This document shows positions 1-9,101 of a stretch of DNA of 64,000 bases, one piece after another. A program made the position numbers and the translations under genes. The stretch spans positions 186,001 through 250,000 of the forward strand of contig JAWKVX010000005.1 in NCBI GenBank assembly GCA_041397825.1. Direction: 5' to 3'. Each line of letters opens with the position of its first letter. Position 1 is the first letter of the stretch. The DNA is from JANNSX01 sp041397825 (GTDB taxonomy: Bacteria > Pseudomonadota > Alphaproteobacteria > Rhizobiales > Hyphomicrobiaceae). A model generated the notes under the pieces. That model was not told the origin of the DNA. It made no database searches and was given only the letters and a program-made list of their open reading frames with translations.

Positions 1-299
1 GTGCCGAAGAGGGCAATCTCGAGCTTCGACTTGAGGGCCAACTCCTCGCCGGGCGGCACGATGAGCCACCACTCGTCGGGCGCAAGCCAGATGGCGGTGA
101 TGCCCCCGGCCGTCGCTGTCCCCTTGACGCTTCGCGGCAGGTCGATGCTGATCGCGGTGTGGACGGCAGCGGAGATCCTGTAGGCGTCGCCGCGCAGCAC
201 CAGCTTGCCCTGGAACGGGAGCTCGCGGATCGACACATCCGGCGATGACAGGGCGCGGCGGTTGTGGAGCGCCGATTTCCGGCGGGGATCGCTGGTCAT
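1..299 (-). CDS. soxG: Sarcosine oxidase gamma subunit, 3' part outside window
   Basis: Gamma subunit of heterotetrameric sarcosine oxidase, which oxidatively demethylates sarcosine to glycine. The visible N-terminal ~99 residues contain the family hallmark IWLAPDEWWLIVP, resembling the folate-binding GcvT-like fold of SoxG. The ATG at 299 overlaps the soxA stop as ATGA, so translation is probably coupled. It is the last visible gene of the minus-strand sox operon. The C-terminus lies beyond the left edge. Identification rests on context and the DEWW motif. Confidence 0.85.
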   Translation of the reverse strand, partial: MTSDPRRKSALHNRRALSSPDVSIRELPFQGKLVLRGDAYRISAAVHTAISIDLPRSVKGTATAGGITAIWLAPDEWWLIVPPGEELALKSKLEIALFG

Positions 300-3200
300 G
301 CGCGGCCTCCGAGTGTCTTCAGGAAATCGGTCTCGGTCACCTTGACCGGGATCGGCGAGCCACCTCGCCGCGAGACGTAAAGCGTCTCACCCATGCGCTC
401 GCCACCACCGGCGACGAGCGCCAGCGCGATCGAGCGACCGAGATTTGGACTCAAATAGCTCGAGGTGACGAAGCCGAGCATGGGCACTGGCGGCGCGGGC
501 TCCGTCGGCGTCGCGATGACGTGGGCGCCTTCCAAGAGCACGTGCTTGGGGTCGTCGGTCAGCAGGCCGACAAGCTGCTTGCGGTTCGTGCGTGCCGTAT
601 CCGATCGGCTGAGCGAGCGCTTTCCGATGAAGTCGGCGTCCTTCTTGACGAGGCCGCTCATGCGCAGATCGATCGGCGTCACGGTGCCGTCGGTATCCTG
701 TCCGACGATGATGAAGCCCTTCTCCGCGCGAAGAACGTGCATGGCTTCGGTGCCGTAGGGCGTTACCTCGATGCCGAGCTCCTTCGCCGTCTCGAAGACC
801 TTCTCCCACAGCCAGAGGCCGTAGGAGGCGGCGATGTTGATCTCGTAGGCGTGCTCGCCGGTAAAGGAGATGCGGAAGATGCGGACGGGCAATCCGTCGA
901 TGGCGGCCTCCTTGAAGGCCATGAAGGGCAGGGCTGCCTCCGAGATGTCGAGCTCGGGACAGAGCTTGGCGACGATCTTCTCGCAACCCGGCCCGCAGAG
1001 GCTGGCGACCGCCCACTGTTCGGTCACCGTATTCATGTAGACGTCGAGATCGGTCCACTCGGTCTGCAGATACTCCTCGAGCCAGCCGAGCACCCGCGCC
1101 GCGCCGCCGGTCGTCGTCGTCATATGGAAATGATCGTCGGCGAGACAGGCGGTGACGCCGTCATCGAACACCATGCCGTCCTCTTTCAGCATCAGCCCGT
1201 AGCGGCAGCGGCCCGGTGCCAGCTTCTTCCAGGCGTTCGTGTAAACGCGATTGAGGAACTCGCGGGCATCCTTGCCCTTGATGTCGATCTTGCCGAGGGT
1301 GGAGGCGTCAAGGATGGCGACGCCGGAGCGGGCGGCCTTGGTCTCGCGCTGCACGGCCTGATGGAAAGTCTCGCCTTTCCTCGGGTAGGTCTGGGCTCTG
1401 AGCCAGTCGCCGACCGGCTCGAAGATCGCGCCTTGGTCGACATGCCAATCGTGCATCGGCGTCGTCCGGCGCGGCGCGTAGAGCGGTCCGGTATGCTGGC
1501 CAGCGAGCGCACCGAAGGTCACCGGTTTGAACGGTTGGCGGTAGGTTGTGATGCCGGTCTCCGGGATCGTCTGACCGAGCGCATTGGCGATGATGCCGAA
1601 GGCGTTGACGTTGACGGTCTTGCCCTGGTCAGTGCCCATGCCGGTCGTCGTGTAGCGTTTGACGTGTTCGATGGACCGGTAACCTTCCTGCACAGCGAGC
1701 TTCAGGTCCTTCGACTGCACATCGTTCTGCAGATCGACGAAGGCGCGGGTCCGCGTCTTGTCGATGCCGGAGGGCAGCTCGGTGATCATGTCGACGCGAT
1801 AGTGGAGGTTGCGCTCGAGCTCGAGCCTCGGCGTGTCGGGCGGGCTCGTCTCGAAGCCGGATCGGCTCGCGGCCTCGGCGCCAGCCTTGGCACCCTCGGC
1901 CAATGCGTCGGCAAGCGATGTCTTGCCGTTGGCGCCGCCGGCCGAGCGCTCGCGCTGCCAGGAGACGGCGGGGCGGAAGGCCTGAAGCCCTGCATCCCAG
2001 GCGAGCTTGCCGCGCGAGTGCGAGAAGAGCGCCGCGTTGGCCGACCAGCCGCCGGAGACGGCGATGAGGTCGGTCGATATCGTTATCTCGGGGCCAGTGA
2101 CGCCGCCTTGGCTGTCGAGGGCGCGGACCACACACAGGTTGACCCGCTTGCGCCCGCGCGTGGCGACGACAGCCGCGTGGGCATGCACCGTGATGCCGAG
2201 CTCTTTCGCCTCGGCCAGCAGCTGCGGCTCGATCTCCCTGCGGGTATCGACGATCGCCTGCACCTTGGCGCCGGACTTGGCGAGATCGAAGGCGGTCGTC
2301 CAGCCGCTCGTGTTGTTCGTCAGAACGACCGGGTGGCGGCCGGGCAGAACGGCGAAGCGGTGGATGTAGGTCGAGACAGCCGAGGCCAGCATGATGCCGG
2401 GCCGGTCGTTGCCGTGGAACACGAGCGGCCGCTCGGCGGCACCGGTCGCGAGCACGACCTCGGCGGCGCGAACGCGCCACGACTGCTGCCGCGGCTTTCC
2501 TTCCTTGCGGAGCTGCGGGACGATGTGGTCCTGGCAGAGCTGGTGCAGGCCGACGAAGTTGTCGGCGTAGTAGCCGAAGGCCGTGGTGCGGGTCAGTACC
2601 GTCACCTCGGGATGCTTGGCGAGCTCCTCCGAGACCGACTTGACCCAGGCCTGAGGCGATAGTCCGCCGATGCGGTTCGTCATCGGATCGAGCGCGAGAA
2701 GTCGGCCGCCGAGCTGCGCGGTCTCCTCGCACAGGATGACCCGGGCGCCGGACTTGGCCGCGGCGAGCGCGGCCATCAATCCCGCCGCCCCGCCACCGAT
2801 AACGAGCACGTCGACATGCCGGTTGACGGATTGATAGTGGGCGGGATCGGGGCCGACGGGCGCCACGCCGAGGCCGGCGGCATCGCGGATGCGGCGCTCG
2901 TAGAACATCCAGCCGGGGATGCCCTTGAACGTCTTGTAGTAGAAGCCTGCCGGCAGCCAGCGCCCGAAGAGATCGTTCAAGGCACCGATGTCGAAGTTGA
3001 GCGACGGCCAAACGTTCTGCGGTCTCGCCTCGAAACCGTCGAAGATCTCGACCTCGGTGGCGCGCGTGTTCGGATCGGTCGAGATGCCGTCGCGTCCGAC
3101 CTGGACGAGCGCCGCCGGGTCGTCGGAGCCCGCGCCGACGATGCCGCGCGGCCGGTGGTATTTGAAGCTCCGTGCCAGCATGTGCACGCCATTCGCCAGG

Positions 3201-3319
3201 AGCGCCGAGGCCAGCGTGTCGCCGGGGTGACCCTGGTAGGTCTTGCCGTCGAAGGTGAACTTGATCGAGCGGTTGCGGTCGACGAGGCCGCCCTTCTGGA
3301 GCCGAAACGCACCGCTCAT
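296..3319 (-). CDS. soxA: Sarcosine oxidase alpha subunit
   Basis: Large subunit (1007 aa, the usual size) of tetrameric sarcosine oxidase. Domains in order: an N-terminal ferredoxin-like domain (about 15-100, without a cluster-binding Cys set), an NAD-binding dinucleotide fold with VIGGGAAGL at about 173-181, and a C-terminal aminomethyltransferase (GcvT) domain from about residue 620 that binds tetrahydrofolate. The enzyme passes the methyl carbon to THF as 5,10-methylene-THF or releases it as formaldehyde. The start ATG at 3319 overlaps the soxD stop (ATGA), and the stop overlaps the soxG start, so the three genes are probably translationally coupled. Confidence 0.97.
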   Translation of the reverse strand: MSGAFRLQKGGLVDRNRSIKFTFDGKTYQGHPGDTLASALLANGVHMLARSFKYHRPRGIVGAGSDDPAALVQVGRDGISTDPNTRATEVEIFDGFEARPQNVWPSLNFDIGALNDLFGRWLPAGFYYKTFKGIPGWMFYERRIRDAAGLGVAPVGPDPAHYQSVNRHVDVLVIGGGAAGLMAALAAAKSGARVILCEETAQLGGRLLALDPMTNRIGGLSPQAWVKSVSEELAKHPEVTVLTRTTAFGYYADNFVGLHQLCQDHIVPQLRKEGKPRQQSWRVRAAEVVLATGAAERPLVFHGNDRPGIMLASAVSTYIHRFAVLPGRHPVVLTNNTSGWTTAFDLAKSGAKVQAIVDTRREIEPQLLAEAKELGITVHAHAAVVATRGRKRVNLCVVRALDSQGGVTGPEITISTDLIAVSGGWSANAALFSHSRGKLAWDAGLQAFRPAVSWQRERSAGGANGKTSLADALAEGAKAGAEAASRSGFETSPPDTPRLELERNLHYRVDMITELPSGIDKTRTRAFVDLQNDVQSKDLKLAVQEGYRSIEHVKRYTTTGMGTDQGKTVNVNAFGIIANALGQTIPETGITTYRQPFKPVTFGALAGQHTGPLYAPRRTTPMHDWHVDQGAIFEPVGDWLRAQTYPRKGETFHQAVQRETKAARSGVAILDASTLGKIDIKGKDAREFLNRVYTNAWKKLAPGRCRYGLMLKEDGMVFDDGVTACLADDHFHMTTTTGGAARVLGWLEEYLQTEWTDLDVYMNTVTEQWAVASLCGPGCEKIVAKLCPELDISEAALPFMAFKEAAIDGLPVRIFRISFTGEHAYEINIAASYGLWLWEKVFETAKELGIEVTPYGTEAMHVLRAEKGFIIVGQDTDGTVTPIDLRMSGLVKKDADFIGKRSLSRSDTARTNRKQLVGLLTDDPKHVLLEGAHVIATPTEPAPPVPMLGFVTSSYLSPNLGRSIALALVAGGGERMGETLYVSRRGGSPIPVKVTETDFLKTLGGRA

Positions 3320-3684
3320 CTGGCTCCTCCATCGCGCACGATCTTGGCCGCATCGTTGCCGGAGCCGGCGGGCGGCTCGCCGGACGGCGTTGCCGGCAAG
3401 GACGTATCCGTCACCTCCGGTTTCGGATCGCCCGGCTTGTAGAAAGCCAGGAACTTGTCATTGGCCGTGTTGCGAACGGCATTGAACCACTTTCGGCATC
3501 CCGAGGCGTGCATCCATCGCTCGCGGAACAGGCCCTTCGGATTGTTGCGCATGAAGACGAACTCGGCCCATTCGTCGTCCGTCATCTCGTGGCTGTTGGC
3601 CGGACGCGGAATGTGCGCCTCGCCGCCGTAGGAGAATTCGCTCTGGTCACGCGGACCGCACCAGGGGCAGGTGATGAGAAGCAT
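3316..3684 (-). CDS. soxD: Sarcosine oxidase delta subunit
   Basis: Small zinc-binding subunit (122 aa) of sarcosine oxidase. Cys6-Pro-Trp-Cys9 near the N-terminus plus His59 and Cys63 match the Zn ligands of the family, as does the segment MTDDEWAEFVFMRNNPKG. The C-terminal ~30 residues are Pro/Gly/Ser-rich and look like a lineage-specific tail. It lies only 7 bases after the upstream alpha/beta hydrolase and overlaps soxA by 4 bases. No strong ribosome-binding site precedes the ATG, in keeping with translational coupling. Confidence 0.95.
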   Translation of the reverse strand: MLLITCPWCGPRDQSEFSYGGEAHIPRPANSHEMTDDEWAEFVFMRNNPKGLFRERWMHASGCRKWFNAVRNTANDKFLAFYKPGDPKPEVTDTSLPATPSGEPPAGSGNDAAKIVRDGGAR

Positions 3685-3691
3685 GGTGTTT

Positions 3692-4555
3692 CTAGCCGTT
3701 GTTGGCCCGTGCCATGAAATCAGGGGCGTTGTCGTTTTCAGCGGAAAGGAAGTTCATCAATGTGCTGGCGACCAAGGGGGCCGCCTCGAGCTGAACGAGA
3801 TGGCCTGCACCGTTGAAGACATGGAATTGCGCGCCAGGGATCGCCGCGTGCAAGCGCCGTCCGGTCTCGATCGGGATCCACGGGTCGTCCATTCCCCAGC
3901 CGACGAGCACCGGACAGCGTATCTTGCCGTAGCTCGGTTGGACCTCATCGGTGTATCTCTGGTCGGCTTGTGCGATCTGACGATAGAAGGCCGGCTGACC
4001 TTCCTCGGTCAGCCAGGGTGAGACTAGGCCGTCGAAGTCACCGGCAGGCAACGGCGCGGCAAGCGCGCCGCGAATATAGGCCTCGACCACGGCCTTGTGG
4101 ATGTGCGCAGGCAATCCGAGAAAAGCCTCCACGTGCTTGCGCACATGCGCGAAGAAGGGTGAGCCCCAGGGCGCCAGCGCAACAGCGTCGAGAAGGACCA
4201 GTCGTTCATAGTCCCGGCCCGCGAGGAGATGCGCCCGCAACGTGATCGCGCCGCCGAAGTCGTGACCGACGACGAGCGGGCAGGTGAGGCCCCAGTGGTC
4301 GAGCATCTCACCGAGGACCTCACCCTGTACATCGAGCGAGATGCGCCGATCTTTCGCCATCTGCGAGCGGCCATAGCCCGGCAGATCGTACCAGTGGACA
4401 CGAAAACGCTCGGAGAGCGTCGGGATCACCTGATGCCAGCAGAAGGACGACCAGGGCGTCCCATGGACCAACACGAGATCCGGACCTGAGCCGGAACGAT
4501 CGTAGCGGACCGTCCCAGCCCGCGTTGTGGTTTGCTGACTGAGCGACCAGGTCAT
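3692..4555 (-). CDS. Alpha/beta hydrolase with Asp nucleophile, inside the sox operon
   Basis: A 287-aa alpha/beta hydrolase. The oxyanion motif is HGTPW (31-35). The nucleophile elbow GHDFGG puts Asp99 at the nucleophile position, as in haloalkane dehalogenases and epoxide hydrolases and unlike serine esterases. The acid is Asp223 or Asp224 in WGMDDPW and the base is His252 in GAGHLVQLE. It begins 8 bases after soxB and ends 7 bases before soxD, so it interrupts the normal soxB-soxD order and must be co-transcribed. The substrate is unknown. Possible roles are removing a modification from an N-methyl substrate or detoxifying a by-product. The start ATG 4555 was chosen because the open frame further upstream is antisense-like noise over soxB. 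Confidence 0.9.
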   Translation of the reverse strand: MTWSLSQQTTTRAGTVRYDRSGSGPDLVLVHGTPWSSFCWHQVIPTLSERFRVHWYDLPGYGRSQMAKDRRISLDVQGEVLGEMLDHWGLTCPLVVGHDFGGAITLRAHLLAGRDYERLVLLDAVALAPWGSPFFAHVRKHVEAFLGLPAHIHKAVVEAYIRGALAAPLPAGDFDGLVSPWLTEEGQPAFYRQIAQADQRYTDEVQPSYGKIRCPVLVGWGMDDPWIPIETGRRLHAAIPGAQFHVFNGAGHLVQLEAAPLVASTLMNFLSAENDNAPDFMARANNG

Positions 4556-4563
4556 CGAGGACC

Positions 4564-5817
4564 TCAATGCGCCACTGCCGCCGCGCCATGCTCGGCGACG
4601 AGGGCGCCGGAGGCGAAGCGGGTGAGCGAGAAGGGCGCGGCGATGGCGTTGGGCTCGTCGTTCGCCACGAGGTCGGCGAAGACGTGGCCCGAGCCCGGCG
4701 TCGCCTTCCAGCCGCCGGTGCCCCAGCCGGCATTGATGTAGAAGCCTTTGACCTTCGTCTTCGAGATGATGGCCGAGGCGTCCGGGCAGGTGTCGACGAT
4801 GCCGCCCCATTGGCGCATGAGTCTCAGCCGCGAGAACACCGGGAACAACTCGATGAGCGCCGCGATCGAATGCTCGATGATGTCGAGGCCGCCGCGCTGG
4901 GTATAGGAGTTGTGGCTGTCGATGCCGGCGCCGATGACGAGCTCGCCTTTGTCGGACTGGCTCACATAGGCGTGCACCGCGTTCGACATCACGACGCAGG
5001 GGATGAGCGGCTTCAGGGGCTCGGAGACGAGTGCCTGCAAGGGATGGCTCTGGATGGGGAGTCGGATGCCGAGCATCGAGGCGAGCACCGAGGTGTGGCC
5101 GGCGACGACGCTCGCGACCTTCGGTGTCTTGACCTCGCCCTTGGTCGTGACGACGCCGGTGACTTGCCCCGCCTCCGTCGTGATGCCCGTCACCTCGCAA
5201 TTCTGGATGATATCGACCCCCATGGCGTCCGCTGCGCGCGCGAAGCCCCAGCAGACCGCGTCGTGACGGTTGACGCCGCCGCGACGCTGCAGCGTCGCAC
5301 CGAGCACGGGGTATCGCGCCGAGGCCGAGATCGAGATCGCCGGGCAGAACTCTTTCACTTGCTTGGCGTCCAGCCATTCGGCATCGACACCGTTCAGGCG
5401 GTTCGCTTCCACGCGGCGCTTGAGCCCGCGTGCCTCGCTCTCGTCGTGGGCGAGGTTCATGACGCCGCGATGGCTCATCATGATGTTGTAGTTGAGCTCT
5501 GCGCTCAGATTTTCCCAGAGCTTCAGCGCATGCTCGTAGATGGCGGCGCTGGCGTCCTCGAGGTAGTTCGAGCGGATGATGGTGGTGTTGCGGCCCGAGT
5601 TGCCGCCACCGATCCAGCCCTTCTCGATGACGGCGATGTTCGTCATGCCGTGGTTCTTGGCGAGGTAGTAGGCGGTGGCGAGGCCATGACCGCCGCCGCC
5701 GATGATGACAGCGTCGTACTTGGCTTTGGGTGCCGCCGGATGCCGCCACACCGGCTCCCAGCCCGTATGGCCCCGGAGGCCCTCGCGAAAGAGAGAGAAG
5801 ACGTTGTATTTGCTCAT
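4564..5817 (-). CDS. soxB: Sarcosine oxidase beta subunit
   Basis: FAD/FMN-binding catalytic subunit of tetrameric sarcosine oxidase (417 aa, normal size). The N-terminal dinucleotide fold GGGGHGLATAYYLAK and the downstream EKGWIGGGNSGRNTTIIRSNY segment are typical of SoxB. A DAO domain fills the rest. The start MSKYNVFSLFREG at 5817 is preceded by AAGGTG at a normal spacing and matches the family N-terminus. An in-frame upstream codon at 5871 would add 18 unrelated residues. It is the first gene of the operon soxB-hydrolase-soxD-soxA-soxG. Confidence 0.96.
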   Translation of the reverse strand: MSKYNVFSLFREGLRGHTGWEPVWRHPAAPKAKYDAVIIGGGGHGLATAYYLAKNHGMTNIAVIEKGWIGGGNSGRNTTIIRSNYLEDASAAIYEHALKLWENLSAELNYNIMMSHRGVMNLAHDESEARGLKRRVEANRLNGVDAEWLDAKQVKEFCPAISISASARYPVLGATLQRRGGVNRHDAVCWGFARAADAMGVDIIQNCEVTGITTEAGQVTGVVTTKGEVKTPKVASVVAGHTSVLASMLGIRLPIQSHPLQALVSEPLKPLIPCVVMSNAVHAYVSQSDKGELVIGAGIDSHNSYTQRGGLDIIEHSIAALIELFPVFSRLRLMRQWGGIVDTCPDASAIISKTKVKGFYINAGWGTGGWKATPGSGHVFADLVANDEPNAIAAPFSLTRFASGALVAEHGAAAVAH

Positions 5818-6060
5818 CGCAAGCACCTTGTCGGAATGGCGCGTGGCGAAGCCCGGCGCGACCGTCGTCATCGAGAAATCAGATGCGCCGAGCGCGAGCC
5901 CCGCCGAATGCGACGGACCCTATATCGCCCGCGTCTGTGCGGCAACGCGGCTCGTCCTTATGTGCGGATAGGCGGGAGTTATGGGAAGTGAGCGGGGTCA
6001 CAATCGTCAGGGGCGACCGGCGGTCGCCCGTCTGCGCGCGTCTCGCCGTGAGGACCAAGA

Positions 6061-6081
6061 GGGGCGAGCGTTGCCCGCCCC
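6061..6081 (-). terminator. Possible stem-loop after fhs
   Basis: Inverted repeat GGGGCG/CGCCCC with a 9-base loop, just beyond the fhs stop. The following bases on the minus strand (TCTTGG) have only a weak U-run, so it may be a leaky terminator between fhs and the sox operon. Confidence 0.35.
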
Positions 6082-6094
6082 TGGAAATCGATCC

Positions 6095-7768
6095 TCAGAA
6101 CAGCCCCTCGATCTCACCCTTCGCGTTGAAGCGGATGATCTCGGCGGAGGGCGCCTTGGGAAGGCCCGGCATCGTCATGATGTCGCCGGCGATGGCGACG
6201 ACGAATCCGGCGCCGGCCGAGAGCCGCACCTCGCGGATCGGCACGACATGGCCGGTCGGAGCACCGCGCAGGTTCGGGTCGGTCGAGAAGGAGTACTGGG
6301 TCTTCGCCATGCAGACGGGGACGTGGCCGTAGCCATCGGCCTCCCAGGCCTTGAGCTGGTCGCGGATCTTCTTGTCGGCGATGGCGTCGTCGGCGCGATA
6401 GATGCGCCTGGCGATGGTGCGGATCTTCTCGAACAGCGGCATGTCGTCGGGATAGATCGGCGAGAACTGTGCCGTTTCCTTGTCGACCATGGCGACGACT
6501 TTCTTCGCCAGCTCCTCGGTGCCTTCCGAGCCCTTGGCCCAATGCTCGCAGAGCACCGCCTCGACGCCTTGCGACTGCGCATAGGCCTTGATGGCGGCGA
6601 TCTCGGCCTCCGAGTCGGTGATGAAGCGGTTGATGGCGACGATCACCGGCACGCCGAAACCTTTCACATTCTCGATGTGGCGGCCGAGGTTCGCGCAACC
6701 CTTCTTCAGCGCTTCGACGTTTTCGGCGCCGAGGTTATCCTTGGCGACGCCGCCATTCATCTTCAGCGCGCGGATGGTGGCGACGATGACGGCGGCCGAG
6801 GGCTTCAGACCCGCCGCGCGGCATTTGATGTCGAAGAACTTCTCCGCACCCAGGTCGGCGCCGAAGCCGGCCTCCGTCACCACATAGTCGGCGAGCTTCA
6901 ATGCAGCTTTCGTGGCGATGACCGAGTTGCAGCCGTGAGCGATGTTGGCGAACGGGCCGCCATGGATGAAGGCCGGATTGTTCTCGAGCGTCTGCACGAG
7001 GTTCGGCTGGATCGCCTTCTCGAGCAGTACCGTCATGGCACCGTCAGCCTTCAAATCCTTCGCCGTCACGGCCTTCTTGGCCTTGTCGTAGCCGACGACG
7101 ATCTTGCCCAAACGCGCTTCCAGATCGGCGCGGTCGTTGGCGAGGCAGAGGATCGCCATGACCTCCGAGGCGACCGTGATGTCGAAACCGGTCTGGCGGA
7201 CAAGACCGTTGTCGCCGAGCGCCACGACGATCTCGCGCAAGGCGCGGTCGTTCATGTCGAGGACGCGGCGCCACTGGATACGGCGCGGATTGATGTCGAG
7301 CGGATTCCCCCAGTACATGCTGTTGTCCAGCATCGCCGAAAGCAGGTTGTGCGCCGAGGTGATGGCGTGGAAGTCGCCCGTGAAGTGGAGGTTGATGTCC
7401 TCCATGGGCACGACCTGCGCATAGCCGCCGCCGGCCGCGCCGCCTTTGACACCGAAGCAGGGACCGAGCGACGGTTCACGGAGGCAGATCGCCGCCTTCT
7501 TGCCGATCCGATTGAGACCGTCGCCGAGACCCACCGTGGTCGTCGTCTTGCCCTCGCCCGCCGGCGTCGGGTTGATGGCGGTGACGAGGATCAGCTTGCC
7601 GTCCTTGCGGTCCTTCAGCGAGTTGATGAAATCGAAGGAGAGCTTCGCCTTGTCATGCCCGTAGGGCTCGAGGTGCTCCGGTCCGATGCCGAGCTTGGCG
7701 CCAATCTCCATGATCGGCTTCTTTTTGGCGGCGCGGGCAATCTCGATGTCGCTTTTGACGGTCGGCAT
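6095..7768 (-). CDS. fhs: Formate--tetrahydrofolate ligase
   Basis: ATP-dependent ligation of formate to tetrahydrofolate giving 10-formyl-THF, in the cytoplasm. The 557-aa length is canonical. The ATP-binding motif TPAGEGKTTTTVGLGD lies at about 68-83, and the conserved MNGGVAKDNL and C-terminal KGEIEGLF segments are present. The start at 7768 (MPTVKSDIEIA) has AGGGGGA upstream and matches the family; a longer in-frame start at 7852 would add 28 Pro-rich residues. It sits upstream of the sox operon on the same strand, so one-carbon units released from sarcosine can be interconverted through the folate pool. Confidence 0.97.
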   Translation of the reverse strand: MPTVKSDIEIARAAKKKPIMEIGAKLGIGPEHLEPYGHDKAKLSFDFINSLKDRKDGKLILVTAINPTPAGEGKTTTTVGLGDGLNRIGKKAAICLREPSLGPCFGVKGGAAGGGYAQVVPMEDINLHFTGDFHAITSAHNLLSAMLDNSMYWGNPLDINPRRIQWRRVLDMNDRALREIVVALGDNGLVRQTGFDITVASEVMAILCLANDRADLEARLGKIVVGYDKAKKAVTAKDLKADGAMTVLLEKAIQPNLVQTLENNPAFIHGGPFANIAHGCNSVIATKAALKLADYVVTEAGFGADLGAEKFFDIKCRAAGLKPSAAVIVATIRALKMNGGVAKDNLGAENVEALKKGCANLGRHIENVKGFGVPVIVAINRFITDSEAEIAAIKAYAQSQGVEAVLCEHWAKGSEGTEELAKKVVAMVDKETAQFSPIYPDDMPLFEKIRTIARRIYRADDAIADKKIRDQLKAWEADGYGHVPVCMAKTQYSFSTDPNLRGAPTGHVVPIREVRLSAGAGFVVAIAGDIMTMPGLPKAPSAEIIRFNAKGEIEGLF

Positions 7769-7888
7769 GGGCGGCGGTCCCCCTGGCGGTCCTGTTGAGC
7801 TCGGGTGATGTGGTCGGTCGGCAAGGTGGCGGGAAAGAAAGTTGAACGCCACTCCTGCGGGCGACGCATCATAGTCGGAAAGCGACGG

Positions 7889-7960
7889 GTCGCAAGCGAT
7901 GCATCTGATGTCGCAAATGCTTCTCAGGCACTTTGGCTCGTGTTAGGGTTGAGGTCGCAT
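7889..7960. promoter_or_regulatory. Direct repeats GTCGCA, possible binding sites of the GlxA-type regulator
   Basis: GTCGCAA occurs at 7889-7895 and 7910-7916, exactly 21 bp apart (two helical turns). GTCGCAT follows at 7954-7960. They lie between the divergent fhs and regulator genes. A further copy, in the opposite orientation, is at 5909-5914 upstream of soxB. Same-face direct repeats suit an AraC-type activator; the assignment is inference. Confidence 0.4.
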
Positions 7961-8029
7961 CTGGGCGCTACTGGGACGCAAACGGGCTAAGGTGAGCCGC
8001 CAGAGCGATCTTGGATCGAGGAGTGCGTC

Positions 8030-9079
8030 ATGTTGGGTCGCGTTGGGACCACCGGCCAGGCCAATCATCGCTCGCAGCCGCTGCCGCAGCACATCTATTT
8101 CCTCCTGGTGCCGAAGTTCTCGATGATCGCCTTCACGATGGCGGTCGAGCCCCTGCGTCTCGCCAATCGCATTCTCGGCAAGCCCTTCTACAAATGGGAG
8201 TTGCTGTCGACCGACGGCAAGCCGGTGACGGCCTCCAACGGCATCAGCGTCGCCGTCGACACCTCCATGGCGGCGGTGCAGCGCGCCTGTCTCGGGCCGA
8301 CGCCGACGCGCATGGTGATTGTCTGCTCCGGCATCGAGGTCGAGGCCTTCGAGGACACCGCCGCGCTCGGATGGCTCCGGCGCATGCATGCCCAGGGCGC
8401 GACCATCGGCGGCGTCTGCACGGCCGCCTGGATCCTGGCCGATGCCGGACTGCTCGACGAGCGCCGCTGCGCCATCCACTGGGAGAATCTTCCCGGATTT
8501 GCCGAGCGCTTCCCCGACGCCAATGTCCAGTCGGTTCTGTTCGAGGCGGATCAGGGCATCTACACCTGTGCCGGCGGCACGTCCTCGCTCGACATGATGC
8601 TGCATCTCATCGGGGCGAGCCACGGCGAGGAGGTCGTGACGCGCATCTGCGAGCAGTGCCTGATCGATCGCATCCGCCGTCCCGACGACCGGCAACGGCT
8701 GCCGATCGGCGCCAGGATCGGCGTGCAGAACCCACGTCTCCTCTCGATCATCGAGCTCATGGAGGCCAACATCGCCGAACCGCTGTCGCTGGCAGAGATA
8801 TCCAGGCATACCGGCATCTCGCGGCGGCACGTCGAACGGCTGTTCGGCCATCACATGGGCCGCTCGCCGGCGCGCTACTATCTCGACGTTCGCCTGGAGC
8901 GCGCGCGTCGGCTGCTCCGCCATTCCAATTTGCCGATCGTCGAGGTGGCCATCGCTTCCGGCTTCGTTTCCGCCTCGCATTTCTCGAAACGCTACCGCGA
9001 GCGGTACCGCATCTCGCCGCAGGCCGACCGCCGCGAGATCGAGCCGATGGCCGTTGCCGGAGCCGTCGCAGCGGAGTAG
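8030..9079 (+). CDS. GlxA/GbdR-type AraC-family transcriptional regulator
   Basis: Activator-type regulator of 349 aa. It has an N-terminal DJ-1/PfpI-like amidotransferase domain (about 22-190, with GGVCTAAW around Cys130) and a C-terminal AraC double helix-turn-helix (about 230-335, SLAEISRHTGISRRHVERLF). The N-terminal YFLLVPKFSMIAFTMAVEPLR resembles GbdR/SouR-type regulators of glycine betaine, dimethylglycine and sarcosine use. Its position, divergent from fhs and the sox operon, supports control of those genes. GAGGAG precedes the ATG at good spacing. The effector is not deducible; sarcosine or dimethylglycine is an inference. Confidence 0.88.
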   Translation: MLGRVGTTGQANHRSQPLPQHIYFLLVPKFSMIAFTMAVEPLRLANRILGKPFYKWELLSTDGKPVTASNGISVAVDTSMAAVQRACLGPTPTRMVIVCSGIEVEAFEDTAALGWLRRMHAQGATIGGVCTAAWILADAGLLDERRCAIHWENLPGFAERFPDANVQSVLFEADQGIYTCAGGTSSLDMMLHLIGASHGEEVVTRICEQCLIDRIRRPDDRQRLPIGARIGVQNPRLLSIIELMEANIAEPLSLAEISRHTGISRRHVERLFGHHMGRSPARYYLDVRLERARRLLRHSNLPIVEVAIASGFVSASHFSKRYRERYRISPQADRREIEPMAVAGAVAAE

Positions 9080-9101
9080 GGCGCTATTGCACGTGGCGCC
9101 C

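Noticed and set aside
245..2662. An open frame of 805 codons on the plus strand
   Set aside because: It is antisense to soxA; in high-GC DNA the complementary frame stays open. The translation is Arg/Asp/Gly-rich noise with no domain.
5981..7798. An open frame of 605 codons on the plus strand
   Set aside because: Antisense to fhs, no ribosome-binding site and no recognisable family.
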